Source: Variovorax sp. EL159 (GTDB lineage: Bacteria; Pseudomonadota; Gammaproteobacteria; Burkholderiales; Burkholderiaceae_C). From it: 64,000 nt of DNA. The stretch covers positions 496,001-560,000 of the forward strand of contig NZ_FMUJ01000005.1 in the NCBI RefSeq assembly GCF_900100965.1, read 5' to 3'. The first letter of the stretch is position 1. Every line of letters starts with the position of its first letter. Made by a program: the position numbers and the translations under genes. Positions 32,626 to 41,052 of the stretch are shown in pieces. The notes under the pieces are model-generated. The model ran no database searches. It was not told the DNA's origin and was given only the letters and a program-made list of their open reading frames with translations.

Positions 32626-33513
32626 TCAGCGTGAGGCCATCAGCTGGCGCAGGTCGTTCTGGTAGGCCTGCAGCCGGCGCACCGCCTGCTCGCGCTGGCT
32701 GGCGCTGGTGCCGTTGTGCATCGCCGCCGTGTTGCGGCAGCCTTCCTGAAGCAGCGCCTGCTGCTGGTCGCGCCAAGGGCCGGGCGGCGGATCGGCGATG
32801 CGCTGGATGTACGCATGGAGCGCGGCGCGCGCCTCGGCCGGCGACGGCTTGTTGGCGCTGAAGCCGCGCAACAGCGCCAGCGCCTCCTGCTGGCGCTTGC
32901 GGCGCTCGGCATCCGCCAGTTGCGGGTTGAACACCGACTGCGCGACCTGCTGCTTCAACAGGTCGCGCTGCTCCGTCGTCAATCGGCCATAGAAGTCTTC
33001 GGTGCGGTCGAGGAACTGGTCGTAGCGCTTTTCCTGCACCTGGGCCGGCGTGCGGTCCAGCCACTCCTTGCGGTAGGTGGCGTTGTTCTTCGCGTACTTG
33101 CGCTCCAGTTGCTGCAACTGCGCGTCGGTCAGGCTCAGCGCGAGTTCGGTGCCGGCCTGCTCGGCACGGTCGGTCACGGCCAGCAGGCGTTCGCGGATCT
33201 GGTCGGCCATCGCGCAGGCCTGCGCGGGCGTCACCTCGCCGGCCGCCAGCGTCTGCGCTTCCTGCAGCAGCGCGGCGACCCGGGGCAGCTCGTTCTGGCG
33301 GTGCCAGGCCAGCAGCTGTGCCAGCTCGTCGCGCACCTTGGGCGTCTGCGTGCCATCGAAATCGAGGTAGCCGTCGAGCCACCAGTAGCTCAGCTCGGGC
33401 AGGTTGTTGTAGGCCAGCTTGATCGCGCTGCAGGCCCCGAGGGCGGCGGCCAGCAGCAGCACGCCGATAATCCGCGCCAGTTCCGCGCAACGCATTCGGG
33501 AAGAAAAACGCAT
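32626..33513 (-). CDS. DUF6279 family lipoprotein
   Basis: A protein of 295 residues with a lipoprotein signal peptide ending in ALGAC, then the family opening CSAIKLAYNNLPELSYWWLD and YLDFDGTQ. The rest is alpha-helical with many Gln/Arg residues. Function unknown. The start at 33513 has GGAG eight bases upstream, within glmU; a second ATG at 33495 is possible. With the first start the ATG shares three bases (CATG) with the glmU ATG on the other strand. Confidence 0.8.
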   Translation of the reverse strand: MRFSSRMRCAELARIIGVLLLAAALGACSAIKLAYNNLPELSYWWLDGYLDFDGTQTPKVRDELAQLLAWHRQNELPRVAALLQEAQTLAAGEVTPAQACAMADQIRERLLAVTDRAEQAGTELALSLTDAQLQQLERKYAKNNATYRKEWLDRTPAQVQEKRYDQFLDRTEDFYGRLTTEQRDLLKQQVAQSVFNPQLADAERRKRQQEALALLRGFSANKPSPAEARAALHAYIQRIADPPPGPWRDQQQALLQEGCRNTAAMHNGTSASQREQAVRRLQAYQNDLRQLMASR

Positions 33514-34939
33514 GAATCAGACTCCGCAACAAGACAACCTGGGACCGGTCGACGTCGTCATCATGGCGGCCGGCAAGGGCACGCGCATGAAGAGCAGACT
33601 GCCCAAAGTGTTGCATCGATTGGGTGGCCGCGCGCTGCTGGCGCATGTGGCCGCCACCGCCGCGCGCATCGGCGCACGCCATGTGGTGATGGTGACCGGC
33701 CACGGCGCCGCCGAGGTCGAGGCCGCCATGGCCGGCGGCATCGAGGGTTCGACGCTGCGCTTTGCCCGGCAGGAGCCGCAGCTCGGCACCGGTCACGCGG
33801 TGCAACAGGCCGCGCCGCTGCTGCCGGACGACGGCACGGTGGTCGTGCTCTCCGGCGACGTGCCGCTGATCGGCGAAGACACCCTGCGCGCCCTGATCGC
33901 CGCCAGCGCCGGCCAGCGCCTGGCACTGCTGACCATCGAATTCGACGACCCGACCGGCTACGGCCGCGTGATCCGCGCGGCGGGGCAAGGCGAAGTGACC
34001 GCCGTCGTCGAGCACAAGGACGCCACCGAAGCACAGCGCGCCGTGCGCGAGATCTACAGCGGCGTGATGGCCGTGCCGGCACACCTGCTCAAGGGCTGGC
34101 TCGCGCGGCTGGACAACCGCAATGCGCAGGGCGAGTACTACCTGACCGACGTCGTCAAGCTGGCCTCGGCCGATGGCGTGCCGGTGGTGGCGCACATCAC
34201 CACCGATGCGCTGCAGGTGGCCGGCATCAACAGCCCGGCCCAGCTCGCGGCGCTCGAGCGCGCATGGCAATTGCGCCAGGCGAATGCGCTGATGGAGCAG
34301 GGTGTGCGCCTGGCCGATCCGGCGCGCTTCGACCTGCGCGGCACGCTCGAATGCGCGACCGATGTGGAGATCGACGTCAACTGCATCTTCGAAGGCACGG
34401 TGTCGCTGGGCGAAGGCGTGCGCATCGGTGCCAACTGCGTGATTGCCAATGCGCGCATCGAGGCCGGCGCGGTGATCCATCCGTTCACTCACATCGAAGG
34501 CGAGAAGGCCGGCGTGACGGTCGGCGAAGGGGCGCTCATCGGCCCCTTCGCGCGGCTGCGGCCCGGTGCGCAGCTCGGCGCCGAGGTGCACATCGGCAAC
34601 TTCGTCGAGGTCAAGAACTCGACGCTCGCGGCCGGCGCCAAGGCCAACCACCTGGCCTACCTAGGCGATGCCACCGTGGGCGAGCGCGTCAACTACGGCG
34701 CGGGCAGCATCACTGCCAACTACGACGGTGCCAACAAGCACCGCACGGTGATCGAAGCCGACGTGCACGTGGGCAGCAACTGCGTGCTGGTGGCGCCGAT
34801 CACGCTCGGCGCGGGCGGCACCATCGGTGGCGGCTCGACGATCAACAAGTCGACCGAGCCCGGTGCGCTGACCGTGGCGCGCAGCAAGCCGGTGAGCTTC
34901 CCCAACTGGAAGCGGCCGCAGAAGAAACCCAAGGCCTGA
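33512..34939 (+). CDS. glmU: bifunctional GlmU (GlcN-1-P acetyltransferase / GlcNAc-1-P uridyltransferase)
   Basis: Makes UDP-GlcNAc, the precursor of peptidoglycan and LPS. 475 residues. The N-terminal uridyltransferase domain has AAGKGTRMKSRLPKVLH (19-35) and QLGTGHAVQ; the C-terminal left-handed beta-helix acetyltransferase domain shows hexapeptide repeats from about 265, RLRPGAQLGAEVHIGNFVEVK and YLGDATVGERVNYGAGSITANYDG. GGGAAG upstream serves as ribosome binding site. With glmS 640 bases downstream it forms the amino-sugar pathway, but a convergent Lrp gene separates them. Confidence 0.96.
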   Translation: MNQTPQQDNLGPVDVVIMAAGKGTRMKSRLPKVLHRLGGRALLAHVAATAARIGARHVVMVTGHGAAEVEAAMAGGIEGSTLRFARQEPQLGTGHAVQQAAPLLPDDGTVVVLSGDVPLIGEDTLRALIAASAGQRLALLTIEFDDPTGYGRVIRAAGQGEVTAVVEHKDATEAQRAVREIYSGVMAVPAHLLKGWLARLDNRNAQGEYYLTDVVKLASADGVPVVAHITTDALQVAGINSPAQLAALERAWQLRQANALMEQGVRLADPARFDLRGTLECATDVEIDVNCIFEGTVSLGEGVRIGANCVIANARIEAGAVIHPFTHIEGEKAGVTVGEGALIGPFARLRPGAQLGAEVHIGNFVEVKNSTLAAGAKANHLAYLGDATVGERVNYGAGSITANYDGANKHRTVIEADVHVGSNCVLVAPITLGAGGTIGGGSTINKSTEPGALTVARSKPVSFPNWKRPQKKPKA

Positions 34940-34959
34940 AAAGAGCGTCGGAAAAGGCG

Positions 34960-35442
34960 TCAGCCCAGCGGCAGCCTGGGCTCGAACTTGGCGCGCTTGA
35001 GGCTGAAGAAGGCCTTGACGTTGCGCACATTCGCATCGGCCGTGAACAGGCGCTGCGTGAGCGCGGCGTAGTCCAGCATGTCGCGCGCTGCCACCACCAG
35101 CACGAAGTCCGGCCCCGGCGACACGCGCCAGCACTGCTGCACCGCGTCGTCGGCGATCACGCGGGTCTCGAAGGTGTCGAGCGAGCCGGTGTCCTGCCGG
35201 TCCAGCGAGATTTCGATCACGGCCTGCAGGCCGTGACCCAATGCCGTGGCCAGCCGGCCGGGCGAGAGCAGCGCGACCTGGCGCTCGATCAACCCTTCTT
35301 CGCGCAGGCGCTGCACCCGGCGCAGGCAGGTGGGCGGGGAAATGCCGACCTCGGCGGCCAGGCGCTGGTTGGTCTGTGACGCATCGCGCTGAAGCGCGTC
35401 CAGCAGCCGAAGGTCGATTGAATCCAGGGAGATTGATTCCAT
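34960..35442 (-). CDS. Lrp/AsnC-family transcriptional regulator
   Basis: ATG 35442, 160 residues: helix-turn-helix at 5-60 (LDSIDLRLLDALQRDASQTN, GISPPTCLRRVQRL), RAM-type ligand domain at about 70-150. Such regulators sense amino acids and bind AT-rich DNA. It is convergent with glmU (20 bases) and divergent from glmS. Confidence 0.92.
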   Translation of the reverse strand: MESISLDSIDLRLLDALQRDASQTNQRLAAEVGISPPTCLRRVQRLREEGLIERQVALLSPGRLATALGHGLQAVIEISLDRQDTGSLDTFETRVIADDAVQQCWRVSPGPDFVLVVAARDMLDYAALTQRLFTADANVRNVKAFFSLKRAKFEPRLPLG

Positions 35443-35579
35443 ATTTAATGAAATTATGGAAGAAAAATCCAAATCACCAAACTCAAGGAATAAAAGTCCA
35501 AATCTATTGAGATTTTGAATACATATTTCTTTGATGCCTTCCTACCATCGAGTCCTTCTTCATTCAAAGGCAGATCACC
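35443..35579. promoter_or_regulatory. AT-rich divergent control region between the Lrp regulator and glmS
   Basis: 137 bases of strikingly AT-rich sequence (e.g. ATATTTAATGAAATTATGG, AATCTATTGAGATTTTGAAT) in a GC-rich neighbourhood. It must hold both promoters and suits Lrp-type binding. I see no glmS ribozyme; that element belongs to Gram-positive bacteria. Confidence 0.5.
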
Positions 35580-37460
35580 ATGTGCGGCATCGTCGGGGCA
35601 GCGTCCCATCGCAACATCGTTCCGGTCCTGGTCCAGGGCCTTCAGCGGCTCGAATACCGCGGCTATGACTCGTGCGGCGTGGCGGTGCATGCCGGCGGCC
35701 TGACGCGGGCGCGCACCACCTCCCGCGTGGCCGATCTCGTCACGCAGGTGCGCGACGACAAGGTCGAGGGCCTGACCGGCATCGCCCACACGCGCTGGGC
35801 CACGCACGGCGCGCCGGCAGTGCACAACGCGCATCCGCATTTCAGCCACGGTCCCGGCGCCGATGCGCAGGGCGCACGCCCCGGTCGCATCGCGCTCGTG
35901 CACAACGGCATCATCGAAAACCACGAAACCCTGCGCGCCGCGCTCGAAGCCAAGGGCTACGTGTTCGAGAGCCAGACCGACACCGAGGTCATCGCGCACC
36001 TGGTCGACAGCCTCTACGACGGCGACCTGTTCGAGGCCGTGAAGGCCGCGGTGCTGCAACTGCACGGCGCCTACGCCATTGCCGTGATCTGCCGCGACGA
36101 GCCGCAGCGCGTGGTCGGCGCGCGCGCCGGCTCGCCGTTGATCCTCGGTGCAGGCAAGGACGGCGCCGAGAACTTCCTGGCCAGCGACGCGATGGCCCTG
36201 GCCGGCGTGACCGACCAGATCATCTATCTGGAAGAAGGCGACGTGGTCGACGTGCAACCGGGCAAGTACTGGATCGTCGACAAGAACCACAAGCCCGTCA
36301 CTCGCCAGGTGCGCACCGTGCACGCGCACAGCGGCGCGGCCGAACTCGGCCCCTACCGCCACTACATGCAAAAGGAAATCTTCGAGCAGCCGCGCGCCAT
36401 CGGCGACACGCTCGAAGGCGTGGAAGGCATCGTGCCCGAGCTGTTCGACGGCGTGGGGCAAGACGGCGCGACGGGCGCGAGCGCGCACCGTGTGTTCCAG
36501 GACATCGACAAGATCCTCATCCTGGCCTGCGGCACCAGCTACTACAGCGGCTGCACCGCCAAGTACTGGCTCGAAGGCATCGCGAAGATTTCAACGCAGG
36601 TCGAGATCGCGAGCGAATACCGCTACCGCGACTCCGTGCCCGATCCGAAGACGCTGGTGGTCACCATCAGCCAGTCGGGCGAAACGGCCGACACGCTCGC
36701 CGCGCTGAAGCATGCGCGTTCGCTCGGCATGGAACAGACCCTGACCATCTGCAACGTCGCCACCAGCGCGATGGTGCGCGAGTGCAAGCTGGCGTACATC
36801 ACGCGCGCCGGCGTCGAGATCGGCGTGGCATCGACCAAGGCCTTCACCACGCAATTGGCCGGGCTGTTCCTGCTTACGCTCGCCATTGCGCAGGCCAAGG
36901 GCCGCCTGAGCGATGCCGACGAAGCGCGCTACCTGAAGGAAATGCGCCACCTGCCCGTCGCGCTGCAATCGGTGCTCGCGCTCGAGCCGCAGATCATCGG
37001 CTGGGCCGAAGACTTCGCGCGCAAGGACAACGCGCTGTTCCTGGGCCGTGGGCTGCACTACCCGATCGCGCTCGAAGGCGCGCTCAAGCTCAAGGAAGTG
37101 ACCTACATCCACGCCGAGGCTTATGCGGCCGGTGAACTCAAGCACGGCCCGCTCGCGCTGGTCACGAGCGAGATGCCCGTGGTGGCGGTGGCGCCGAACG
37201 ATGCGCTGCTCGAAAAGCTCAAGAGCAACCTGCAGGAAGTGCGCGCGCGTGGCGGTGTGCTGTACGTGCTGGCCGACGGCGACACCAAGATCAAGAGCAG
37301 CGAAGGCCTGCACGTGATCCGCATGCCCGAGCACTACGGCGCGCTCTCGCCGATCCTGCACGTGGTGCCGCTGCAGCTGCTGGCGTATCACACGGCATGC
37401 GCGCGCGGGACCGATGTGGACAAGCCGCGCAACCTGGCGAAGAGCGTGACGGTGGAGTGA
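35580..37460 (+). CDS. glmS: glucosamine-6-phosphate synthase (isomerising)
   Basis: Makes glucosamine 6-phosphate from fructose 6-phosphate and glutamine. 626 residues, family length about 609. The mature N-terminus would be Cys2 (MCGIVGA), the glutaminase nucleophile; the class-II glutaminase domain covers 1-230 (RLEYRGYDSCGVAV, HTRWATHG). Two SIS sugar-isomerase domains follow (LACGTSYYSG, ISQSGETADT, LGRGLHYPIALEGALKLKE), and the end is the conserved NLAKSVTVE. Confidence 0.96.
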   Translation: MCGIVGAASHRNIVPVLVQGLQRLEYRGYDSCGVAVHAGGLTRARTTSRVADLVTQVRDDKVEGLTGIAHTRWATHGAPAVHNAHPHFSHGPGADAQGARPGRIALVHNGIIENHETLRAALEAKGYVFESQTDTEVIAHLVDSLYDGDLFEAVKAAVLQLHGAYAIAVICRDEPQRVVGARAGSPLILGAGKDGAENFLASDAMALAGVTDQIIYLEEGDVVDVQPGKYWIVDKNHKPVTRQVRTVHAHSGAAELGPYRHYMQKEIFEQPRAIGDTLEGVEGIVPELFDGVGQDGATGASAHRVFQDIDKILILACGTSYYSGCTAKYWLEGIAKISTQVEIASEYRYRDSVPDPKTLVVTISQSGETADTLAALKHARSLGMEQTLTICNVATSAMVRECKLAYITRAGVEIGVASTKAFTTQLAGLFLLTLAIAQAKGRLSDADEARYLKEMRHLPVALQSVLALEPQIIGWAEDFARKDNALFLGRGLHYPIALEGALKLKEVTYIHAEAYAAGELKHGPLALVTSEMPVVAVAPNDALLEKLKSNLQEVRARGGVLYVLADGDTKIKSSEGLHVIRMPEHYGALSPILHVVPLQLLAYHTACARGTDVDKPRNLAKSVTVE

Positions 37461-37567
37461 GGCGGCGGAAGCGCGGTAACATTTAGACATGATCCGCCGC
37501 TCCACCCCGATCGGACCATCACGAGAGCATCGACGACCCAGGGTGTCACCGCAAATGGAGCATCCGC

Positions 37568-37864
37568 ATGTGGAGCATCCTGGCCGACCTTTTCATCGGC
37601 TTCTTCGATTTCGTGCTTGATGTCGTGCTGTTCAGGGGCCTGCGCCGCAAGCATGGCACTCGCGATCGCAGCGTTGCCGAAGACACGTTCGAGGTCGCGC
37701 GCTTCGACTTCATCACGATGACTTTCATCGCATTGGTCAGCGCCGGACTGATGCTGTTCCTGACATTCGGATTGGGTCTGTCGGCAGGCTGGAGCGTGGG
37801 AATCGGCATCGCCTTCGGAGCCATCTGGGGCATCTGGCGATACGTCCAACTGGTTCGCGAGTGA
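37568..37864 (+). CDS. small hypothetical membrane protein
   Basis: A 98-residue protein; GGAG lies 7 bases before the ATG. Hydrophobic segments at about 4-22, 49-70 and 74-93 are separated by a charged stretch (RGLRRKHGTRDRSVAEDTFEVARFD), which suggests three membrane helices. I do not recognise a family. It stands alone between glmS (107 bases upstream, no visible terminator) and a convergent LysR gene. Confidence 0.6.
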   Translation: MWSILADLFIGFFDFVLDVVLFRGLRRKHGTRDRSVAEDTFEVARFDFITMTFIALVSAGLMLFLTFGLGLSAGWSVGIGIAFGAIWGIWRYVQLVRE

Positions 37865-37951
37865 TGGGCGCGTTGCGGCACTGACCCCTCTGCGGATCAA
37901 GGCCGCTTTCGCCGGCGGCATGGGCTCCGCGAATCGCCCCGGTTTCTGTCG

Positions 37952-38890
37952 CTATTCCGCGTGTGGCAGGACATCCCGCAGCGCCACCGCCTCGCGCGCA
38001 AACTGCTCGATCAGAAAGTCCAGCAACGCCCGAACGCGCGGCGCCATGTACCGGGTGTTGTGCCGAATGGCGTAGACACCCGACTCGCGTGCCACGTATT
38101 CAGGCAGCAGGATTCGAAGCCTGCCGGCGCGGACATCTTCAGCCGCATCCCAGATCGTCTTGCGTGCGATACCGCGCCCTGCCAGCGTCCAGGTGCGCAC
38201 CAGGCCACCATCGTTGCTCTCCCAGGCATCGGCCATCGGGACCGTGTATTGCCAGGTCTGCTCGCCTTTGGCGAAGTGGAATTCGTTGAGAGGTCCTGAG
38301 CCCGTGACCAACACGATGAAGCGATGGTGTTCGAGATCTTCCGGCGTGCTCGGCGCGCCGTGGCGTTCCACATACTCGGGCGAGGCGCACAGCACACGGC
38401 AGTTGGGCGCCAGGCGTCGCGCAACCAGGGCGCTGCTCTCGGGTTCTCCGAAACGGATCGCCAGGTCGACCTTGTCCTGATGAAGATTCGACAGGGAGTC
38501 GGTCAGCGTCAATGAAACCCTGACCTCCGGGTGTGCATCGATGAAGGCATCGAGCCATCGATCGAGCAGATGCCGGCCGAAGTCCGTCGACGCGGAAATC
38601 CGGAGCTTGCCCCGCACAACGCCTTGGCCGGCCTGCAACTCGGCTTGCGCATCGTCGATGATCTTCAGCGCTGCGGTGCAGTGCGCGAGGTAGGTGTGCC
38701 CCTCATCCGTCAGTTGCAGCTGCCGCGAGGTGCGATCGAACAGCTTGGCAAGCAACGCGGCCTCGAGCCTTGCCAGCCGCGCGCTGGCTGCCGCCGGCGA
38801 CAGTCCCAGCTTGCGGCCGGCCGCAGACAGGCTGCCTGCCGACGCAGCCTCGGCAAAGAGCCGCATGTCACCCAGACGATCGGTCGCCAT
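37952..38890 (-). CDS. LysR-family transcriptional regulator
   Basis: A protein of 312 residues: winged helix at 5-65 (AEAASAGSLSAAGRKLGLSPAAASARLARLEAALLAKLF), effector domain from about 92 (GKLRISASTDFGRHLLDRWL). The DmlR/AaeR-like subgroup often controls a neighbouring transporter; the MFS gene is divergent with 118 bases between starts. Confidence 0.9.
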   Translation of the reverse strand: MATDRLGDMRLFAEAASAGSLSAAGRKLGLSPAAASARLARLEAALLAKLFDRTSRQLQLTDEGHTYLAHCTAALKIIDDAQAELQAGQGVVRGKLRISASTDFGRHLLDRWLDAFIDAHPEVRVSLTLTDSLSNLHQDKVDLAIRFGEPESSALVARRLAPNCRVLCASPEYVERHGAPSTPEDLEHHRFIVLVTGSGPLNEFHFAKGEQTWQYTVPMADAWESNDGGLVRTWTLAGRGIARKTIWDAAEDVRAGRLRILLPEYVARESGVYAIRHNTRYMAPRVRALLDFLIEQFAREAVALRDVLPHAE

Positions 38891-39008
38891 CTTTCATGCA
38901 AGGTTGAAGATGGTTCAAGTTTGACATCAATTCTCAAAAGCGACGCGCATCGACAGACTGGCGCTTGTCGTCCTCGCGAAGGACTCATGACAAGAGGCAA
39001 CGCCACAT

Positions 39009-40238
39009 ATGACCCAACCTGCCGATGCCCGGCCCAGCGCATTCCGTCCCCATGAACCAGACCGAGCCGACCGGCTTCCTTTCGCCGCGCTGTTGGCGCT
39101 GACGTTGACCAGCTTCGTCGCGACGGCCAACGAGACGGTGCCCGCGGGGCTTCTGCCGCAGATCGCGCACGGCCTCGGCGTGTCGCAGGGGTGGGCGGGG
39201 CAGTTCACTACGCTCTGTGCGCTGGGCGCGGGGCTTGCCGCGATTCCGTTCACGGCGCTCACGCGCGGATGGGCCAGGCGCAGGGTGCTGTTGTTTGCGC
39301 TGGGAGGGTTCTGCGTCTGCAATGCCGTCACGGCGCTCTCGTCCAACTTCGCATTGACGCTCGTCGTGCGCTTCGTCGTCGGGCTGGCCACCGGCCTTGC
39401 CTGGAGCGAGCTGGCGACCTACGCGCGGCGGCTCGTGCCGGCACCGTTGCAGGGACGCGCGCTTGCAGTGGTCATGATCGGCGTACCGCTGGCCTTGTCG
39501 CTGGGTGTGCCATTGGCCGCCTGGCTCGGTCGCATCGTCGGTTGGCGCTGGATATTCGGCGGCATGTCGGGGGCCGCGCTGATGCTGATGGCCTGGGTCC
39601 TGGCGGCGGTCCCCGATTTTCCAGGGCAGGCCACCAGGCAGCGCGCGAACCCTCGTCAGGTCTTGATGACGCCCGGCGTACGGCCCGTGCTGCTGGTCGT
39701 CATGCTCTGGATTCTTGCGCACTACCTGCTGTACACCTACATCGCGCCCTTTCTCGCTTCCGTCGGGTTGGCCGAGCAACTCGACATGGTGCTGTTGGTT
39801 TTCGGCCTCTGCACCATGGCCGGGCTGTGGGCCATCGGCTGGTTGGTCGACCGATATCCGCGCGCACTGCTGCTTGTTTCCCTGGGTGTGTTTGCGGCGG
39901 TTGGCGCGGTCTTCGGCTTCTGCCGCTCGTCAGCCACGGCGATGCTCGTCGGCGTCGTGCTGTGGGGGTTCAGCTTCAGCGGCGCGCCGACGTTGCTGCA
40001 AACCGCATTGGCCGACACAGCGGGGAAAGACGCAGACGTTGCGCAATCGATGCTGGTCACGGTCTTCAATCTGTCGTTCGCAAGCAGTGGGCTGCTTGGC
40101 GGCGTGCTGCTGGAGACGGTGGGCAGCTCTGTGTTCCCGTGGGTGCTGGCCGCGCTGGCATGCATTGGATGGCTCATCGCGTGGCATTGCCGAGGCCATG
40201 GGTTTCCGCCCGGTCACCGTCGGGCTGCGAGGGATTGA
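39009..40238 (+). CDS. MFS transporter (SotB/AraJ-like efflux type)
   Basis: A 409-residue protein with twelve membrane segments. The first loop region QFTTLCALGAGLAAIPFTALTRGWARRRVLL carries motif A, and ATYARRLVPAPLQGRALAVV the helix 4-5 region. Relatives export sugars or small drugs; the substrate is unknown. It is divergent from a LysR gene, probably its regulator, and convergent with the TetR gene over a hairpin. Confidence 0.88.
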   Translation: MTQPADARPSAFRPHEPDRADRLPFAALLALTLTSFVATANETVPAGLLPQIAHGLGVSQGWAGQFTTLCALGAGLAAIPFTALTRGWARRRVLLFALGGFCVCNAVTALSSNFALTLVVRFVVGLATGLAWSELATYARRLVPAPLQGRALAVVMIGVPLALSLGVPLAAWLGRIVGWRWIFGGMSGAALMLMAWVLAAVPDFPGQATRQRANPRQVLMTPGVRPVLLVVMLWILAHYLLYTYIAPFLASVGLAEQLDMVLLVFGLCTMAGLWAIGWLVDRYPRALLLVSLGVFAAVGAVFGFCRSSATAMLVGVVLWGFSFSGAPTLLQTALADTAGKDADVAQSMLVTVFNLSFASSGLLGGVLLETVGSSVFPWVLAALACIGWLIAWHCRGHGFPPGHRRAARD

Positions 40239-40245
40239 CTGGGCC

Positions 40246-40292
40246 CTTCCATCATTGACTGCAGAGAACAGGGGCGCAGTCGTGGATGGAAG
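40246..40292. terminator. long imperfect hairpin between convergent MFS and TetR genes
   Basis: Arms CTTCCATC-ATT-GACTGC and GCAGTC-GTG-GATGGAAG pair at 14 of 17 positions with one internal loop. It fills the gap exactly up to the TetR stop codon. No T-run follows, so it may be a terminator that needs help or an RNA stabiliser. Confidence 0.5.
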
Positions 40293-40925
40293 CTACGGCG
40301 CCGTCCGGGCCGGTTCCCGGCGGCGATCGACAGCGACGGGAAGCACCGCATCCACAAGCCGCTTCAGGTGCGCGGCGGTGACCGGCTCCCGCAGATGGAG
40401 GACGCGCAGATAGACGGCGCCGACAAGGCTTTCGATGATGTCCTGCGGGTTCTTGCCGGCGGGCCATTCCCCTCGCAGGCTGGCGCGGTCGAACACCTCG
40501 CGCACCGAGGCGAAGCGCTTGGCCCACTGTTGCCGCACCTCTTGCGTCATTTCGCTCTCGCGCGGCAGCGCCATCGCGAATTGCGTGGCGGCCCAGCCGA
40601 TCGGACTGCTGAGCTGCCGCACGGCACCCGACAGCAGGTTGACCAGGTCCTCGCGCAGGCTCCCGCGATCCGGAATGGGGATGTCCTGCGCGAACAGCGC
40701 GAATGTGGCCTCGAGGATCAGGCCGTCGCGTGATTTCCAGCGGCGGTAGATCGAGGTCTCGTGCACGCCCGAACGCGCGGCGACCGCAGCGACGGAAAAG
40801 CCGTCGTAACCGTGCTCCTTGAGCTCGTCCATCGTGGCCCCGAGCACCGCGGCCTGCACGCGTGCGCTGCGGCCACCGGTTCGGCGGCGTGGCTCCGGCA
40901 CGTCTTCTTCTGGCTGTTTCTTCAT
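40293..40925 (-). CDS. TetR-family transcriptional repressor
   Basis: ATG 40925, 210 residues. Helix-turn-helix at about 18-65 (YDGFSVAAVAARSGVHETSIYRRW), ligand domain with TetR_C-type features (REDLVNLLSGAVRQLSSP). The divergent control region to the CocE-type hydrolase holds two copies of a 14-bp palindrome, its likely operators. It should repress itself and the hydrolase until an unknown ester or amide inducer is present. Confidence 0.92.
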   Translation of the reverse strand: MKKQPEEDVPEPRRRTGGRSARVQAAVLGATMDELKEHGYDGFSVAAVAARSGVHETSIYRRWKSRDGLILEATFALFAQDIPIPDRGSLREDLVNLLSGAVRQLSSPIGWAATQFAMALPRESEMTQEVRQQWAKRFASVREVFDRASLRGEWPAGKNPQDIIESLVGAVYLRVLHLREPVTAAHLKRLVDAVLPVAVDRRREPARTAP

Positions 40926-40963
40926 GGTTGCCGATGGTAGTGAAAAGAACATCGCCTGTTAAT

Positions 40964-40977
40964 GCAAGTCAACTTGC
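40964..40977. promoter_or_regulatory. TetR-type operator, site 1
   Basis: GCAAGT-CA-ACTTGC: perfect 6-bp arms with a 2-base centre, 39 bases before the TetR start. Identical arms recur at site 2, 36 bases away centre to centre. Confidence 0.75.
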
Positions 40978-40999
40978 TTTAGTAGGGCAAACCACTAAT

Positions 41000-41013
41000 G
41001 CAAGTTGACTTGC
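41000..41013. promoter_or_regulatory. TetR-type operator, site 2
   Basis: GCAAGT-TG-ACTTGC, the reverse complement of site 1, 40 bases before the hydrolase start. Both sites share flanking TAATGCAAGT. The symmetrical placing of one site per promoter suggests joint repression of both genes. Confidence 0.75.
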
Positions 41014-41052
41014 GTTAAATATGATCCGCAGACCATCACGCAAGGAGCAGTC

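Noticed and set aside
35443..35579. glmS ribozyme in the AT-rich leader of glmS
   Set aside because: No matching core is seen, and the ribozyme is known from Gram-positive bacteria, not Betaproteobacteria.
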